Of a DNA stretch of 64,000 bases, positions 10,951 through 23,069 are shown piece by piece. The stretch lies in assembly GCA_032871835.1 (NCBI GenBank), contig CM065296.1, forward strand, positions 11,362,001 through 11,426,000, given 5' to 3'. The notes beneath the pieces were generated by a model. It did not search any database. It saw only the letters and a program-made list of their open reading frames with translations, and was not told the origin of the DNA. The translations under genes were made by a program, and so were the position numbers. Within the stretch, counting starts at the first letter, position 1, and each line of letters starts with the position of its first letter. The DNA is from Dipteronia dyeriana. Its lineage: Eukaryota > Streptophyta > Magnoliopsida > Sapindales > Sapindaceae.

Positions 10951-12515
10951 CTGGACGATGATGATCCTTATACGTACAAGGAAGCAATGGAAGATGTTGA
11001 TTGTCGCTATTGGCAAAAGGCAATGCAATCCAAAATTAAATCTATGTTCAAAAACAAAGTCTAGTCTCTTGTAGACTTGCCTAAACCATTGGGTGCAAGT
11101 GGGTATACAAGAGGAAAAGAGGAATGGATGGAAAGGTGGAAACTTTTAAAGCTAGATTGGTAGCTAAAGTTATATACAGAAGGAAGGTATCGATTATAAA
11201 GAAACCTTCTCTCATGTGGCCCTGTTTAAATCCATTAGGATACTCATATCCATTGCGGCATCTCTAGACCTAGAGATTTGGTAAATGGACGTTAAGACAG
11301 CTTTCCTTAATGGAACTCTTAACGAAAGCATCTATATGATGCAACCAGAAGGATTCATTGAAAAAAGCTAAGAGGAATAGGTATGCAAGTTGCAAAGATC
11401 CATATATGGATTTAAGCAAGCATCCAGATCCTGGAACATAAGGTTCGATCAAGTCATGAAAATTTTTGGATTTATTCAAAACCTTGATGAACCATGTGTA
11501 TACAAAAGGATTAAAGGTGACAAGTTGTTTTCCTAGTTCTTTATGTTGATGATATACTACTCATCGGAAACGATGTAGGTCTATTGACATCAGTAAAATA
11601 ATGGTTAGCAAAACAATTTGATATGAAGGACTTAGGATAAGCAATTTATATACTTGGTATCCAAATCATAAGGGATAGAAAGAATAGAACGATTGCATTA
11701 TCCCAAGTTTCATACATAGATAAAATCCTATCTAGGTTTTCCTAGCAAGATTCCAAGAAAGTTATGTTACCTTTCAGACATGGAATCAAACTTTCTAAGG
11801 AACAAGTTTCTAAGAATGATCATGAAAAGTAATTCATGAGCAGGTTTCCATATGCTTCGACGGTTGAAAGTCTCATGTATGCAATGCTCTGCACTAGACC
11901 ATATATTTTTTTTGTTATGGGCATAGTTAGCAGGTTTCAACCGAAACCTGTTCCTGGTCACTGGACGGCAGTCAAGCATATTTTCAAGTATCTCAGAAAA
12001 ACAAGAGATTATATGCTTGTATACTCTGGAGGGGATTTAATTCATGTTGGGTATACAGATTCTGATTTTCAGTTAGACTCTGACTCCAGAAGATTAACAT
12101 CAGGATCTGTGTTTACTATTGGAGGAGAAGCAGTTATATGGAGGAGTATCAAGCAATCTTGTATTGTTGATTCCACCATGGAAGCCGAGTATGTTACCGC
12201 ATACGAGGCTGTTGAAGAGGTTGTATGGCTCTGACAATTCTTGATTGACTTGGAAGTGGTTCCTGATACAAATAAGCAGATCACTATCTATTGTGACAAT
12301 AGTGGAGTAGTGGCTAAATTAGAGAGAACCAAGAAGTCATAAGAGAGGGAAACACATTGAAAGAAAGTATCACCTTCTGAGTGAAATTGTGTAAAGGGGT
12401 GACGTGATGATTACCAATATCGCGTCAGCAGATAATCTAGCGAATCTCTTTACAAAGGCTCTTCCACAAAAGAGTTTTGATAGGCATCTAGAGAACATGG
12501 CTATAAGAGATATGA
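10951..12515 (+). pseudogene. copia-A reverse transcriptase and RNase H remnant
   Basis: The typical copia RT landmarks occur in several frames: WQKAMQSKIKSM (about 11010), MDVKTAFLNGTLNESIYMMQ (about 11285-11345), LYVDDILLIG (about 11540-11570) and ILGIQIIRDR (about 11650). RNase H follows in the frame 11836-12234 (RFPYASTVESLMYAM, GYTDSDFQLDSDSRR, STMEAEYVTAYEA) and ends with NLANLFTKALPQKSFDRH near 12430-12490. Many stops are present. Together with the integrase-before-RT order this fixes the element as Ty1/copia. Confidence 0.85.
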
Positions 12516-12520
12516 TAGGG

Positions 12521-12532
12521 CAAGTGGGAGAT
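12521..12532 (+). other. copia-A polypurine tract
   Basis: CAAGTGGGAGAT directly precedes the TGTTGG start of the 3' LTR, the usual copia plus-strand primer position. Confidence 0.75.
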
Positions 12533-13909
12533 TGTTGGGATTACGCTCGATAGCATGAGTATAATAATGTATTTGATAATCTTTTCATATTAATAAAGTG
12601 ATTTCTAGTTTAACAAATCTTATAGCATTTATAGTTTAATTATTATAATTGTCAAAAGTAAATAATCAAAAGGTCAAAAATTATGAGAAAAGAATAATTG
12701 TTTATACATCTAGATATGTATGAGGTAAACACAATTCTTTAGTTAGTATTGAATAATATTCACAACTTAAGAAAAAGGTTGGGCGTCTTTATCTTGTCAA
12801 AGTTGTAGATTCTTTTGCTAGCATTTGAGTGGGATCAAATGTGTTATGATGAGTCTAAAATCATCAAAGTGTGGTGTCAGTGGGTAAAAGAATCTAGTGC
12901 ACTAGGTGCATTGAATAGGATCACAGTGAATTAATTTATCCACAACCGCCAGTGGATAAAAGTTTCCACTTGAAGACAATCGGAGAGTCTATCTCAATCC
13001 TGAGATAAATGATGGACTTATAGTTGCAATTGTTATCATTTGAGCTATCGATGAGTACGATTATATAGCATAGTCTATCCTCGATAGTTTGGTGGAATTC
13101 ATTTGTTAATCGATAGAGGACTTCATTTATAGATACGAACATCGTGGCTTCATTTATGGAATGAGAGTAGAATACCATCATATGGATGTTTTGAGGTATT
13201 GGATATTAAATCTTAACGTTAAGTTTTCAATAATGACTATTGAAACATGGCTTCTGGACAAGTCAAAATATCCAAGTTCAAAATGTGGTCATATGAGTAA
13301 ATATGGTAACTTGGAGAGCTATAGGTGGTCTATGAGCTCTTGGTGATTACTGGTATTCTTCACGATGATACACTTTCTCCATTAAGAATGTCTAGAGTAT
13401 GAATGAGAAATATTAACTTATTCTATCTTTATTTAGGAGTTCAATTTTAGTTCTTTAGTGTAATGAACTAAAATTAATAGATCGAACCTAAGTGAATCAT
13501 TTGTTTATTGTGATTGGGTTATGTCTATTGAAGCTTAAATTTAGATAGTCTGCCAAGATCCTCAATCCACACGAACTTGCATGGATCACTTGATATATTC
13601 TACCGGACCAATTTAGGGGCCCATCTAGAATTGTAATAAAGCATGTGGACTTGTTTCTTTTTGTAAGAATGGGTCTAGTTCACATGTGGACTTTTTTTAA
13701 AGGTCCAATGGATTTAATAAAATAAGACTAATAATATATATGCCTATATATTGTCATGGGCGGCAAGGCTGATATATAAAAGCCTAAATATATTATTTTT
13801 TATTTTATTATTTAATTCTATGGAAATTAATTAATTTATTGATTAATTAATTATTTAATTAAAAGTGAAAATCTTTTTCTCATAGGAATAGGTCTCCTAA
13901 TATTATACT

Positions 13910-14513
13910 TAGGGATGGCAATTTGACCCGCACCCGTGGGCACCCGTCCGAACCCGACCCTGTAGGGTCGGGTGTGGATGGTGAATTTATGACCCGCGGA
14001 CCCGTTTAATGAAAAACCCAGTGGGTTCGAGGGCGGGTGCGGGTTGAAAAAACGAACCCGGGGGTTGGACCCGCGAGCCCGCATAAATAAAATACTTGTA
14101 TATAAATATACATAGACATTTGAATTATTTTTTATCGTTTTATTTTTATAGTTATTATTGTTTTGTAATGTATCAAGTAGGGAATTAGAAATGAAAATTT
14201 AATTCAATTAAGTATTCAATAGGTGATTACATGTGAAAAATTACAAATGACAAATAGCGGGTTCGCGGGTTCGCGGTTTCGTAGGTTACGGGTTTGTGGG
14301 TATCCCGTGGGTGAACCATCCACCCATGAACCAATATTGTTTCGCGGGTTCGCGGGTCAGGGTATGGGTGCAGCCATAACCCGAGGGTTAAAACCAACCC
14401 GCCAACCCGCTTACCTATACGGGTTCGAGGGCGGGCGTGGGTGAGGAAAATTTTCGCGGGTGAGGGTTTGGATTTTACAAAACCCACCCGAACCCGACCC
14501 GCTGCCATCCCTA
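13910..14513. mobile_element. hAT-type non-autonomous MITE with GC-rich arms
   Basis: Begins TAGGGATGGCA and ends TGCCATCCCTA, perfect 11-bp terminal inverted repeats. It is flanked by ATTATACT (13902-13909) and ACTATACT (14514-14521), an 8-bp target duplication with one mismatch. The homologous LTR at about 38526 has the empty site. Both ends carry runs of GACCCG/CGGGTT-like units (about 13925-14080 and 14260-14505) in inverted orientation around an AT-rich centre. It has no coding capacity. The 8-bp TSD and the TAGGGATG end point to hAT. Confidence 0.88.
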
Positions 14514-15206
14514 ACTATACTATTATTGGTAGTATAATTAATATTAAATATTATATTTGATAAGTAGATAAATAAATGGAATTCTTTATCTAGTCAAATT
14601 AGGAAATCTTTATTATGGTCACAAATACACTATTTGAATTGGATTATGAGTCTTGGTGTAGGAAAGAATTCTTTTTGGAAAAGGATTCTTGGTCACCAAG
14701 AAAATCAATCTAAGGATAGGATTCTTACCCACCAAGTAAATCCTTCTTAGGAAAGGATTTGTATGCCTATTTATACTACCTCTAAATTTCGGCCAAGAAG
14801 AGATTTGAAGCACCAAAATTTCGTGCAAGCCAAAGAAAATTTAGAGAGAGTAAAACTTCGGCCATTAGATAATTCTAAGAAGAAAAATTCGATCAAGCCC
14901 TAATTTTTCTAAAAGATTTTTCGGCCACCATAGAATTTTAAGTATAGAGAAATCTGTTCTTGCTCTAGATAAATTCATCCAACTCTAAAGATTGGTGTGT
15001 GAAAATTCGGTAAAGAGGAAAAGGAAGAAAGAACGTTTTGTATTAGATAGTACACTAGTAGCCTTTACATTATACAATATCGAATCTAGGTTCACGCAAA
15101 TTCCAATCAAATTGATTGATAATTCACAAGTGACCGAACGTTCTTGTATTTTCTCTTGGAGGATTATTGTGACTAACCACGAAAAATATTTTGTTTGTTT
15201 TCATCT

Positions 15207-17716
15207 TGTTAGGTTTTACTTTGTGTTGGCATTAATTTCATATCAAAATGATATTTACTTGTAATGACTTAGTTGTTTAGGTTCATGATGGTTCAAGCTT
15301 CAAAGAATGATGAACAACAAGTCAAAGCAAGTTCTAAGTCTTCAAAGAGAAAAGATGCAATTTGGTTCTACAAAGGTATACTAAGACCTTATCTTTCTCT
15401 TACAAGGCTAAGGCACACACACACAATTCATTCATATGTGTCCCTGCATCGTTGTGCACCATGTATAACACATGCACACACTTTGAAGATGAATGCTCAT
15501 GCATTGGTTTGAAAATAACATGTTTTGAAAAATGCATGATTGGAAACTATCTCTATGAAGTTTGCATTCTAGTATGAATTGTGTTTGTGTGTGTATATGT
15601 TTGTATAACATGGATATTGAACTTTGATTTAGTCTTAAATCATTCTTGATTGAGTTTTGGTCATTTCGGCTACTCATACTATTGATTTCAAGTTCTAAGT
15701 CAAAAGATACTACACTTTCAACTCATGTTACATACATTGTCTTCGTATTCGTATATCGAGTCAATTATTATTTTTTGGGTTGAGTATCTTATATGTCCAT
15801 GTCTGTGTGAGAGTTATGGTTCATAATCCATAAACGGATTCAAATTCCGAGTTCAGAGGCCGAATGCACCATGGCCGAAAGCCATAAAGGTGTGCAAGCC
15901 AAGATGGCGCGTGGCCATCGCCATCTCGGCCGCACAACCTTGCTGCCCCGAGATGCCCACGTGCCATCTCGGGGGAGCAATATCAAAGAGGGGAAAATTC
16001 TTCATTTGGCTCATTTCTTTCCCTCTCCTTTATAAACTCTTTCCTTCTCACGTTTCATTCTAAGAAGAAATTCAAACTAGTGTCTAGAAATTTTCTCACT
16101 AAATTTTCTCACCTTCCAAACACCATAACTTCTTCATTTGAACTCCGATTTGAGTGATTAGAAGTTGAAAGTGTTTGTCTATTCATCCTCCATCTTTTCT
16201 CTGAAGGTTTGAGTGAGTTTTGTTGCTGGTTTTGGAGTCCAAAAATACAAAAACGGGACTGCACCTAAATCAACTAAGGTATTCATTTTCTCTCAAAGTT
16301 TTCTTTTAAAACTTGGTCAATTGCCTTGGGTTTTCTTCTTCTATATATATTTGTATATTGTGAGTGTTTTGATTTGAGTTTTGAACTCTTACAAAGCTAG
16401 ATTGAGTTTCAATTGAAATCATTCATGTTGAGTTAGGTTTTGATTTTGCCTATGTTTCACATGTTTGGGATTGTAATGTGCTAGCTTTGATTCTACGACT
16501 ATTTGATGATCTTTGATTGATTGATTTTATAAAAAAAATAGTTCCTCACATGTATTAGGCTCTCTTGGCCGAAATTCTCACATAAATGTTCTTTTGAGCT
16601 ATTCATGTGTTTTGTTGAATCTATGATTAGGAATATGCTCTAGAACTTTAGCTTAAATCTAATTGACTTTGTCATATGATTTTAGCATGTTTTTGGTTTG
16701 TGTGATTTAAACTTGATCATGTTATTTGTTGAACATATCTTGTGATTCAATTTTAGACCTATGCATGTATCTAGGTTGTGATTATTATTGAACATATATT
16801 ACTTGATCTAGATTGATTATACATGCATGATTAACTAGACTATATGTGATTTGTGCATTCATGCTCATGTCTAGTATTTTACCATAGGATGTGTTGATCA
16901 TAGCATTTTATGTTGCGTGCTTGTTTGCGTTTTGCATTCATGATCGCCTAGATGCCTTGTGAGAAGGAAGTCTTGACAATAGGTGCGAGACCTATGGTGT
17001 TGAGCAAAAAGTCTTGGCAAGAGGTGTGAGGCCTTGGATTGTCGAGCAAGGAAGTCTTAGCTAGAGTCGGGAGGACTCGGATAGTCGAGCAAGAAGTCTT
17101 GCCTAGAGTTGGGAGGACTCGGATAGGTGAGCGAGGAAGTCTTGACTAGAGTCGTGAGGACTTAGTCGAGCAATAAGTCTTGCCTTGGGTCGTGAGGATC
17201 CGGATAAGGTGAGCGAGGAAGTCTTGACAAGAGGTGTGAGGCCTCGGATTGTTGAGCATAGGGCGACAACTTCTAGAGTAGGATAGGAGGGTAGTTTCTA
17301 GGTGAATAGGTCACTTGAGAGATTGTACTTGTCTAATCTACTAGTGGATTTTTTTTGCCGGTGGCTACTAGCCCATGGATGTTTCTTCTTCGGAGGTTTA
17401 CCACGTTATATCTTGTGTCAACTTTTCTCTATCCCTATCTCTCTAGTATTTGTATTGTGGATAGAACTCTTTATGTATGTTGACTTCATTTCTATAATAT
17501 AGATTGTGTATGTGTTACAATTACTTGTTTGTATCACACTTTACTTGTTTTATATATTGATTAATTATCTTTAATTAATATATATATATTGTGATACAAG
17601 CAATCTAGAGAGACAAACTTTTGTTTGTTTCTAAGGGAGTCGAAAAAGGTGTCTAATAAATTCACCCCTCCCCCCCTTAGGTTAGCCTTGAGCATTTAAC
17701 TGTATTTGTGTTTTCA
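15207..17716 (+). repeat. Element B 5' LTR
   Basis: Runs from TGTTAGG to TTTTCA and closely matches 23070-25665 along its length. Compared with the 3' LTR it lacks a block of about 60 bp near 15460 and about 40 bp near 15868, and has a few extra bases near 17360. ORFs within it (for example 15273-15577) are present in both LTRs without selection-like features, so I do not call them genes. Confidence 0.92.
16962..17255 (+). repeat. tandem repeats in element B 5' LTR
   Basis: Seven degenerate units of about 40-45 bp, each with an AAGTCTTG(A/C/G)C core followed by a GAGTCG/GAGGTG...GAG segment and a GAGC(A/G)A spacer. The same block is at about 24910-25215 in the 3' LTR. Confidence 0.85.
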
Positions 17717-17718
17717 AT

Positions 17719-17730
17719 TGGTATCATAAA
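17719..17730 (+). other. Element B primer binding site
   Basis: TGGTATCATAAA starts two bases after the LTR end. It matches the start of the usual copia primer site for initiator Met-tRNA (TGGTATCAGAGC) in its first eight bases. Confidence 0.75.
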
Positions 17731-17800
17731 AGGACACTAGATTGCACTTAGTGTGAGTCTGGGGTGATACATTCACGGATTTTGCAAGGCGTTTGAAGTC

Positions 17801-19854
17801 ATGGGTTTACAAGATGATGTAATGGTGGAAGAAGCCTCAAATACTAGGCCACCATTACTTCGAGGCACTAACTATGGGTACTGGAAGTTGAGGATGAAAG
17901 CCTACATCCACTTTATTGATGAGAGGGCTTGGATGGTAGTGGAAGAAGGCTATAGTCCTCTTACCAAGGTTCAAGAGGATGGAACCATGATACTCAAGCC
18001 AAGGAGTGAATGGACAACAAATGAGTTTGAGGTTGCTAAATGGCACCATCGTGCTATGATGCCATCTTTGGAGGAGTTGATGGGAATAAATTCTCCTACA
18101 TTCAAAATCTTGAATCCGTAAAGGAAGCTTGGGATACTCTCCAAGTTACTAATGAAGGAACCTTAGCGGTGAAGAAATCGAGGCTTCAAATGTTGGCATC
18201 ACAATTTGAAGGTTTAAGTATGGGTGAAGAAGAAAAGTTTGAAGACTTCCAATTCCGGCTTCTTAACATAGCTAACCAATGTCAAGCACTTGGAGTACCT
18301 ATCTCAAAAGAGCGTTTAAATGTGAAAATCCTTAGGTCTCATCCTAAGAGATTCAAATCAAAGGTGATGGCCATTGAGGAAAGCAAGGATGTGGATAGTA
18401 TGAACATCGATGAGTTGCTTGGATCTCTCCAAACTTATGAGATGTGCTTGAAGCCAAAGATCAAGAGTAAGGGAATCGTTCTCAATGCTATAGAGGAGAA
18501 GAGTGATGATGAAAATGAAGAGATGGCTCTTTTGGTCAGAAGGTTCAAGAAGTTTCTAAAGAAGAATACCAAGCCTAGAGGCAAGTCTTCTAAGGAAAAA
18601 TGAGTCAAGAGAACATCATCTCCAAGGATTGAGAAGAATAGTCAAGCCATGAACAAGAAAGAGGTTCAATGCTATAATTGTCATGGTTTTGGTCACTTTG
18701 CTAATGAGTGTACCAAGAAGCCATCTAAGAAAGACAAGAAAGGCAAAGTATTGGTGGCTACTTGGATTGATGATAACTCTAGTGACAATAAGAGCTCTAG
18801 TAGTGAGTCTTCAAGTGATAAAGAGTTTGTGAGCAACTTTGTAGCTCTAACGGTTTCTCATTCTCCACTAGATGTTAATGGTACAATATCTTTGAACAAG
18901 AACTTTGATGCAAATCATCATGGAAGCTCTAGTTCCATTTCTGCTAATCTTGAGTTGTTGAAAAAGATAGAAAAGCTTAAAGAAGCTAGAGATAATGCTC
19001 AAAGAGAAGTAGTTGAGAAGGATGATTTGATCAAGAAGCAACAAGATGAGTTTGTGGTTGTTACTCGTAGACTTCTTGGTGGGAAAGGTGATATTATGAA
19101 GAAGTTTAGAGAACTTGAAAAGATAAACCTTGAGAAGGATAATGTGATATCTTTTTTGAAGAAGAGAGAACAAGAATTGATGGAAGAGATAGACAAGGCT
19201 AAGGAGGCTATCAAGGACTTAGTGGACGATTCGGTTAGTGTGTATAGTGTTAGGAATCTTGTTAACTCTCATAGTAGTGAAGATGACTTGGTAGTTGAAG
19301 AGGAGCTCTTGGAAGCACCACTTCCTACACACTTTGATGAAATTATGATTGATAAGAAACCACACAAGAAGAGAAGATCAAAAGCCAAGAAGATGTTGGT
19401 GAAGAAGGTATCTTTGCAAACTCCTAGTGAGGCTAGTTCAACTCTAAAAGGTACAATCTCATCTTTTATTCCAATTTGCCATTATTGCAACACAATAGGT
19501 CACATTAAGCTTAGGTGTTATAAATATATTGAAAAATGTAAATTAGGAAATGAATCTAGAGATAAGGAGATTAAACTTCAACTTGAATATGCTAAGGCCT
19601 TAAAAGTTGAGAAACATGATAATATTGCTAAGCATGAGAAGAAGTTGTGGAGTAGAAAGAATACTAATCTTGTTCAACTTGACAAAGCTTGTGTTGATAA
19701 TGTTAAGGAAGAGTGTGTTAATGATATTCTTGTTAATCAAGTCATTGAAGAACTTTACTCTAGATTTAACATTGTTGTTAGGGATGATATTGGAAATGTT
19801 TGTGTAGGTACACCCAAGAACAAGTGGTTCAAGGGTGAGTGCTCTTATCACTAA
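17801..19854 (+). pseudogene. Element B gag with two CCHC zinc knuckles
   Basis: The ATG at 17801 follows the leader by 84 bases. The reading is about 680 codons with one frame change near 18058 and one in-frame TGA at 18601-18603. The N-terminal part (LLRGTNYGYWKLRMKAYIHF; then SRLQMLASQFEGLSMGEEEK) is the capsid of Sirevirus-type copia gag. The first knuckle, CYNCHGFGHFANEC, is at 18670-18711. A long charged, serine-rich and then coiled-coil section (about 18780-19230) follows, then a basic stretch (KKPHKKRRSKAKK) and a second knuckle, CHYCNTIGHIKLRC, at 19477-19518. It should assemble the particle and bind RNA. With only two lesions it is far less decayed than copia-A. Confidence 0.88.
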
Positions 19855-21539
19855 AATAAGAAGCACATGTGAGATAGCTTTGAGGCTATATATCAATTGT
19901 GTTGAGAATTCTTGCTTGCAAGCTTTGAATACTCCATGTATTGATATAAACTTGGTTATCTTACATCTTGTTTGTTATGATGGTCAAAATTTGTTGATTA
20001 ACTTTAGCGGAGTTCTTTTGTTATATGTGTTGATTGAGTTGAGATATTATGCTTTTTATACTCTTGTTGTGAAACATCGTCAACTTGGTGTCATGAGGAC
20101 ATTCAAGGCAAGAGTGCTCATAAAAAGGGCGGAAGTATAATATTTTGTAATATAATATGCAAAAAGGTATCTATATACTCTAATGCATGTTCTCTTAGAT
20201 ATTCATCTTTTGACTCAATTTTTGACATACATCTCATAGCATGTCATATTAGAGAATTTTGTATGGCATACATATGGTTCTCATTGACATTTGCTATTTT
20301 AGGATCTAATAGTGATATTGTTCACATTGATCTTAACTTTGACGATTGTTTGTGTATTGTATATTGAGTGGCATTACTTTTGAAAATATGAGCTTCATAT
20401 TCTGTGAAAGGTACTCATTGGAGAAGTAATGATCTTGAATAAGTCTCTACTTATTGCTCTTAGATCATGTGCTTATGAGCCATAAAATTTTGGTTTCTAA
20501 AAATTGCACATTGCTTCTCTTATATGTTTTGCTAGTAGGTTGAGTTTACTAATATATAAACTTTGGATACACCTTGAAGTTTTTGTGCTTAAGTACATTT
20601 AAAATGACCTATGGTTAGTATCCATTTTGCTTCGGCAATTACATAGAACTCAACGAACACCCTCATGAAAAGGGCTACACACATTGGTTGTAAAAGCTAC
20701 CCAATGTTGGAAAGAGTTACACCATTGTGATGAGTGAAAGCCATCATGAAGTGAATTTTTGTTTATGTAAAAAAAAAGTGGAAAAATCAAAGAAGTGTTG
20801 AAATGAAATCATAAAAAAAAATCTTTGATTCAAAGCCTAAAAACAAAATGAGGAAGGCTTAAAAAGGAGTATAGTTGAAAATCAAATGAGCTCGGGTTGA
20901 AAAACCAAAATGGGATGACGAGCCATATGCACACACACGCTCATATGTTGAAATCTATTCTCTTAAAAGCAAAAATTTCGAATGATAATCGGTTTGACTT
21001 TTTATGGAAAAAGCTTAAGATGAATAGTTGTTGGAAATTGTTTGCATGTTGATTATCAAACTACTTCTTGATATATATTTGAAGCATATCTCTCACACAC
21101 ACACTTTGTTTATGAGTATGATGATATTTTAGCAATTGTTGAAGAATTATAAGAGAACTTGGAACAATTTTGTGTATCTCTCTTAGCATATGAAGCTTAT
21201 TTTGTTGATATTTCTTCAAATTGCTTGAATGTGTGATTATGTGAACATCATTGTGAACTTTATGCTATCATTGATTTTAGTTATAGCAGTTATCAAGGGA
21301 GAGCATTGTATGCTAGACATTGTTCTCTTTTATGATATGTTCATATGCTTCATTTTGTTACATGTTGGCATATTTTGACTTAATGATACTTGTAAGGTAT
21401 TACTCACTATCTTTGTCTTGCATGATGATTCATTTTTAAGTCATATGTCATTGTGTTTATATATTTGTGACTAATATGTTTGTTTTGTCTTTCACTCACT
21501 TTTGTTGTATGTATATAGCATCTTATTTCACAAGAACAA
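19855..21539 (+). other. Element B internal region where pol is missing
   Basis: About 1.7 kb with no trace of protease, integrase, RT or RNase H motifs in any frame. It is AT-rich with short CACACA tracts (about 20930, 21095). A TTGTATGTATATAG sequence ending at about 21518 could serve as a 3' splice site for the ORF at 21540, but this is only a guess from position. Confidence 0.6.
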
Positions 21540-22517
21540 ATGGGAAGAACAAAGGTTACCGGGAGTGGAAATCAATCGAATCCCATTGTGAAAGCCAAGT
21601 CTACCTCAAAGAGATCCAAAGCTTCAAGATCAAAGGATTTAGGGATCTTTGGAATTGCGAAGATATTTCAAGAGAGAGACATTGACTTAGGTAAGTGTAA
21701 ATATTCTTATGTTCTTAAATGCATTAAGGATAGAAATTGGGAATCTTGGGTGAGCATGCTAGGAATAGTGAATGATACTATTGTTAGAGAGTTTTATCAC
21801 GAATATAGAGAGAATGCCACCTTATTGGATGCTTTAATGGAGATTAGAGGTGTTGTGTTTAGAGTTAACCCGAAAAACATTAACAAGTTTCTTAGGTTAT
21901 CTAATGATATAGATTCAAACTTTCTAGATGTTGATGTCATTGAGAATCTTAATATCATGGGTAGAACTCTATGTGACAATGCTTCTTTTGAGTGGAAAGG
22001 TAGAGCATATATTAGTCAACATGAGTTAACTAAGGCAAGTGCATTTTGGCATCTATTCATTTGCACTAATATTATTGGATCTTCGAATTCAACCGAGTTG
22101 AATAAAGACAAGATCAAAATAGTATATGCCTTGGTGACTAATCAACCTATTAACCTTGGGGATTTACTTATGTTTTATTTGGATAATGCGGCTTTCTCAA
22201 CTAGAGGAGATAAGAAGCTTGCATTACCGGGGTTTATAACTTCTTAATGTTTAGCTCGTGGTGTTAAGAATAGAGGAGATGATATGTTGGTACAACCCTT
22301 GGAAAAGTTTAGTGATAAACGTGTGTCATACATGTCATATAAGGATAAGGGTAAGACATGTGATACTTTTGGACTATTTAGTAGTTCACAAGTTAATTGT
22401 CAAGAGACTAGCATAAACATTCTTCCGGATTGGGCTTTACATTTGAAGAAGAAGGTTGATGAGCTTAGTGTTATAGTTGATAAACAATATGCTAGAATAA
22501 AAGAGTTGGAGGATTGA
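21540..22517 (+). pseudogene. Element B extra ORF, Transposase_32-like (putative plant transposon protein)
   Basis: The ATG at 21540 opens a frame of 325 codons broken by a single in-frame TAA at 22245-22247. The N-terminus is basic and serine-rich (KAKSTSKRSKASRSKD). The central part has IVREFYHEYRE, GVVFRVNPKNINKFLRL, KASAFWHLFICTNIIGSSN and KIKIVYALVTNQPINLGDL. This pattern is what I know as the plant domain annotated Transposase_32, which occurs near LTR elements and has no proven activity. The C-terminus is a short coiled coil (LKKKVDELSVIVDKQYARIK). It sits between the pol-less region and the 3' LTR, where Sireviruses may carry an env-like gene. Its function is unknown. Confidence 0.7.
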
Positions 22518-22649
22518 ATTGCTTCAAGTTCAAGACCACCTCTCAAGCACTATGTTAGGTCAACTACACGCATTTCTTTCTTTGGTGGATCTAGTAGCTA
22601 TTATTTGAGTCTCATGGTATGTTTCTTACCTTTTGGCATCATTTCATGT

Positions 22650-23069
22650 CAAAAAGGGGGAGAAAGAGTTGCTAAGAGTTGCTAGTTACTTAGTTTCCTT
22701 TTTATGTTGTTTTTGTGAACTTTTTAACTTTCAATGGCATATAATAATTAGTCTTAAGATTTGGTTAAGAATTCTTGTATTTTGGCATGTATTGAGGGGG
22801 AGATACATGTATTTGTGGACTTAATTGTATATTCTTATCCATATTATATGTTGACATTTGTTGTTTTTCTCTTGTATATACATTGTGCTTTGAGATGATT
22901 TGTAGGTTGCTTCAAGAGAAGATCAAGATGAAGTTCAAGAGTTGGTGAAGATTAGTTATAGGAATCTTACTCATTGAAATGTGAGGGAGTGATTTTGTGA
23001 CCTATCTTCATTTTTATATTTGTAGTAAATGTATAGGTATTTTGACATGGAATTTGCTAAAGGGGGGAT
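22650..23069 (+). other. multiple polypurine motifs before element B 3' LTR
   Basis: Three related purine tracts: AAAAAGGGGGAGAAAG at about 22653, GAGGGGGAGATAC at about 22793, and AAAGGGGGGAT at 23058-23068, which abuts the LTR and is the likely functional one. Repeated polypurine motifs upstream of the 3' LTR are known for Sireviruses. Confidence 0.7.

Noticed and set aside
13851..14508. Arg/Pro-rich frames on both strands
   Set aside because: They arise from the GACCCG/CGGGTT repeats of the hAT-type MITE.
16962..17255. Regularly spaced repeats that could look like a CRISPR array
   Set aside because: The units are degenerate, tandem without unique spacers, lie in an LTR and occur again in the second LTR of a plant retroelement.
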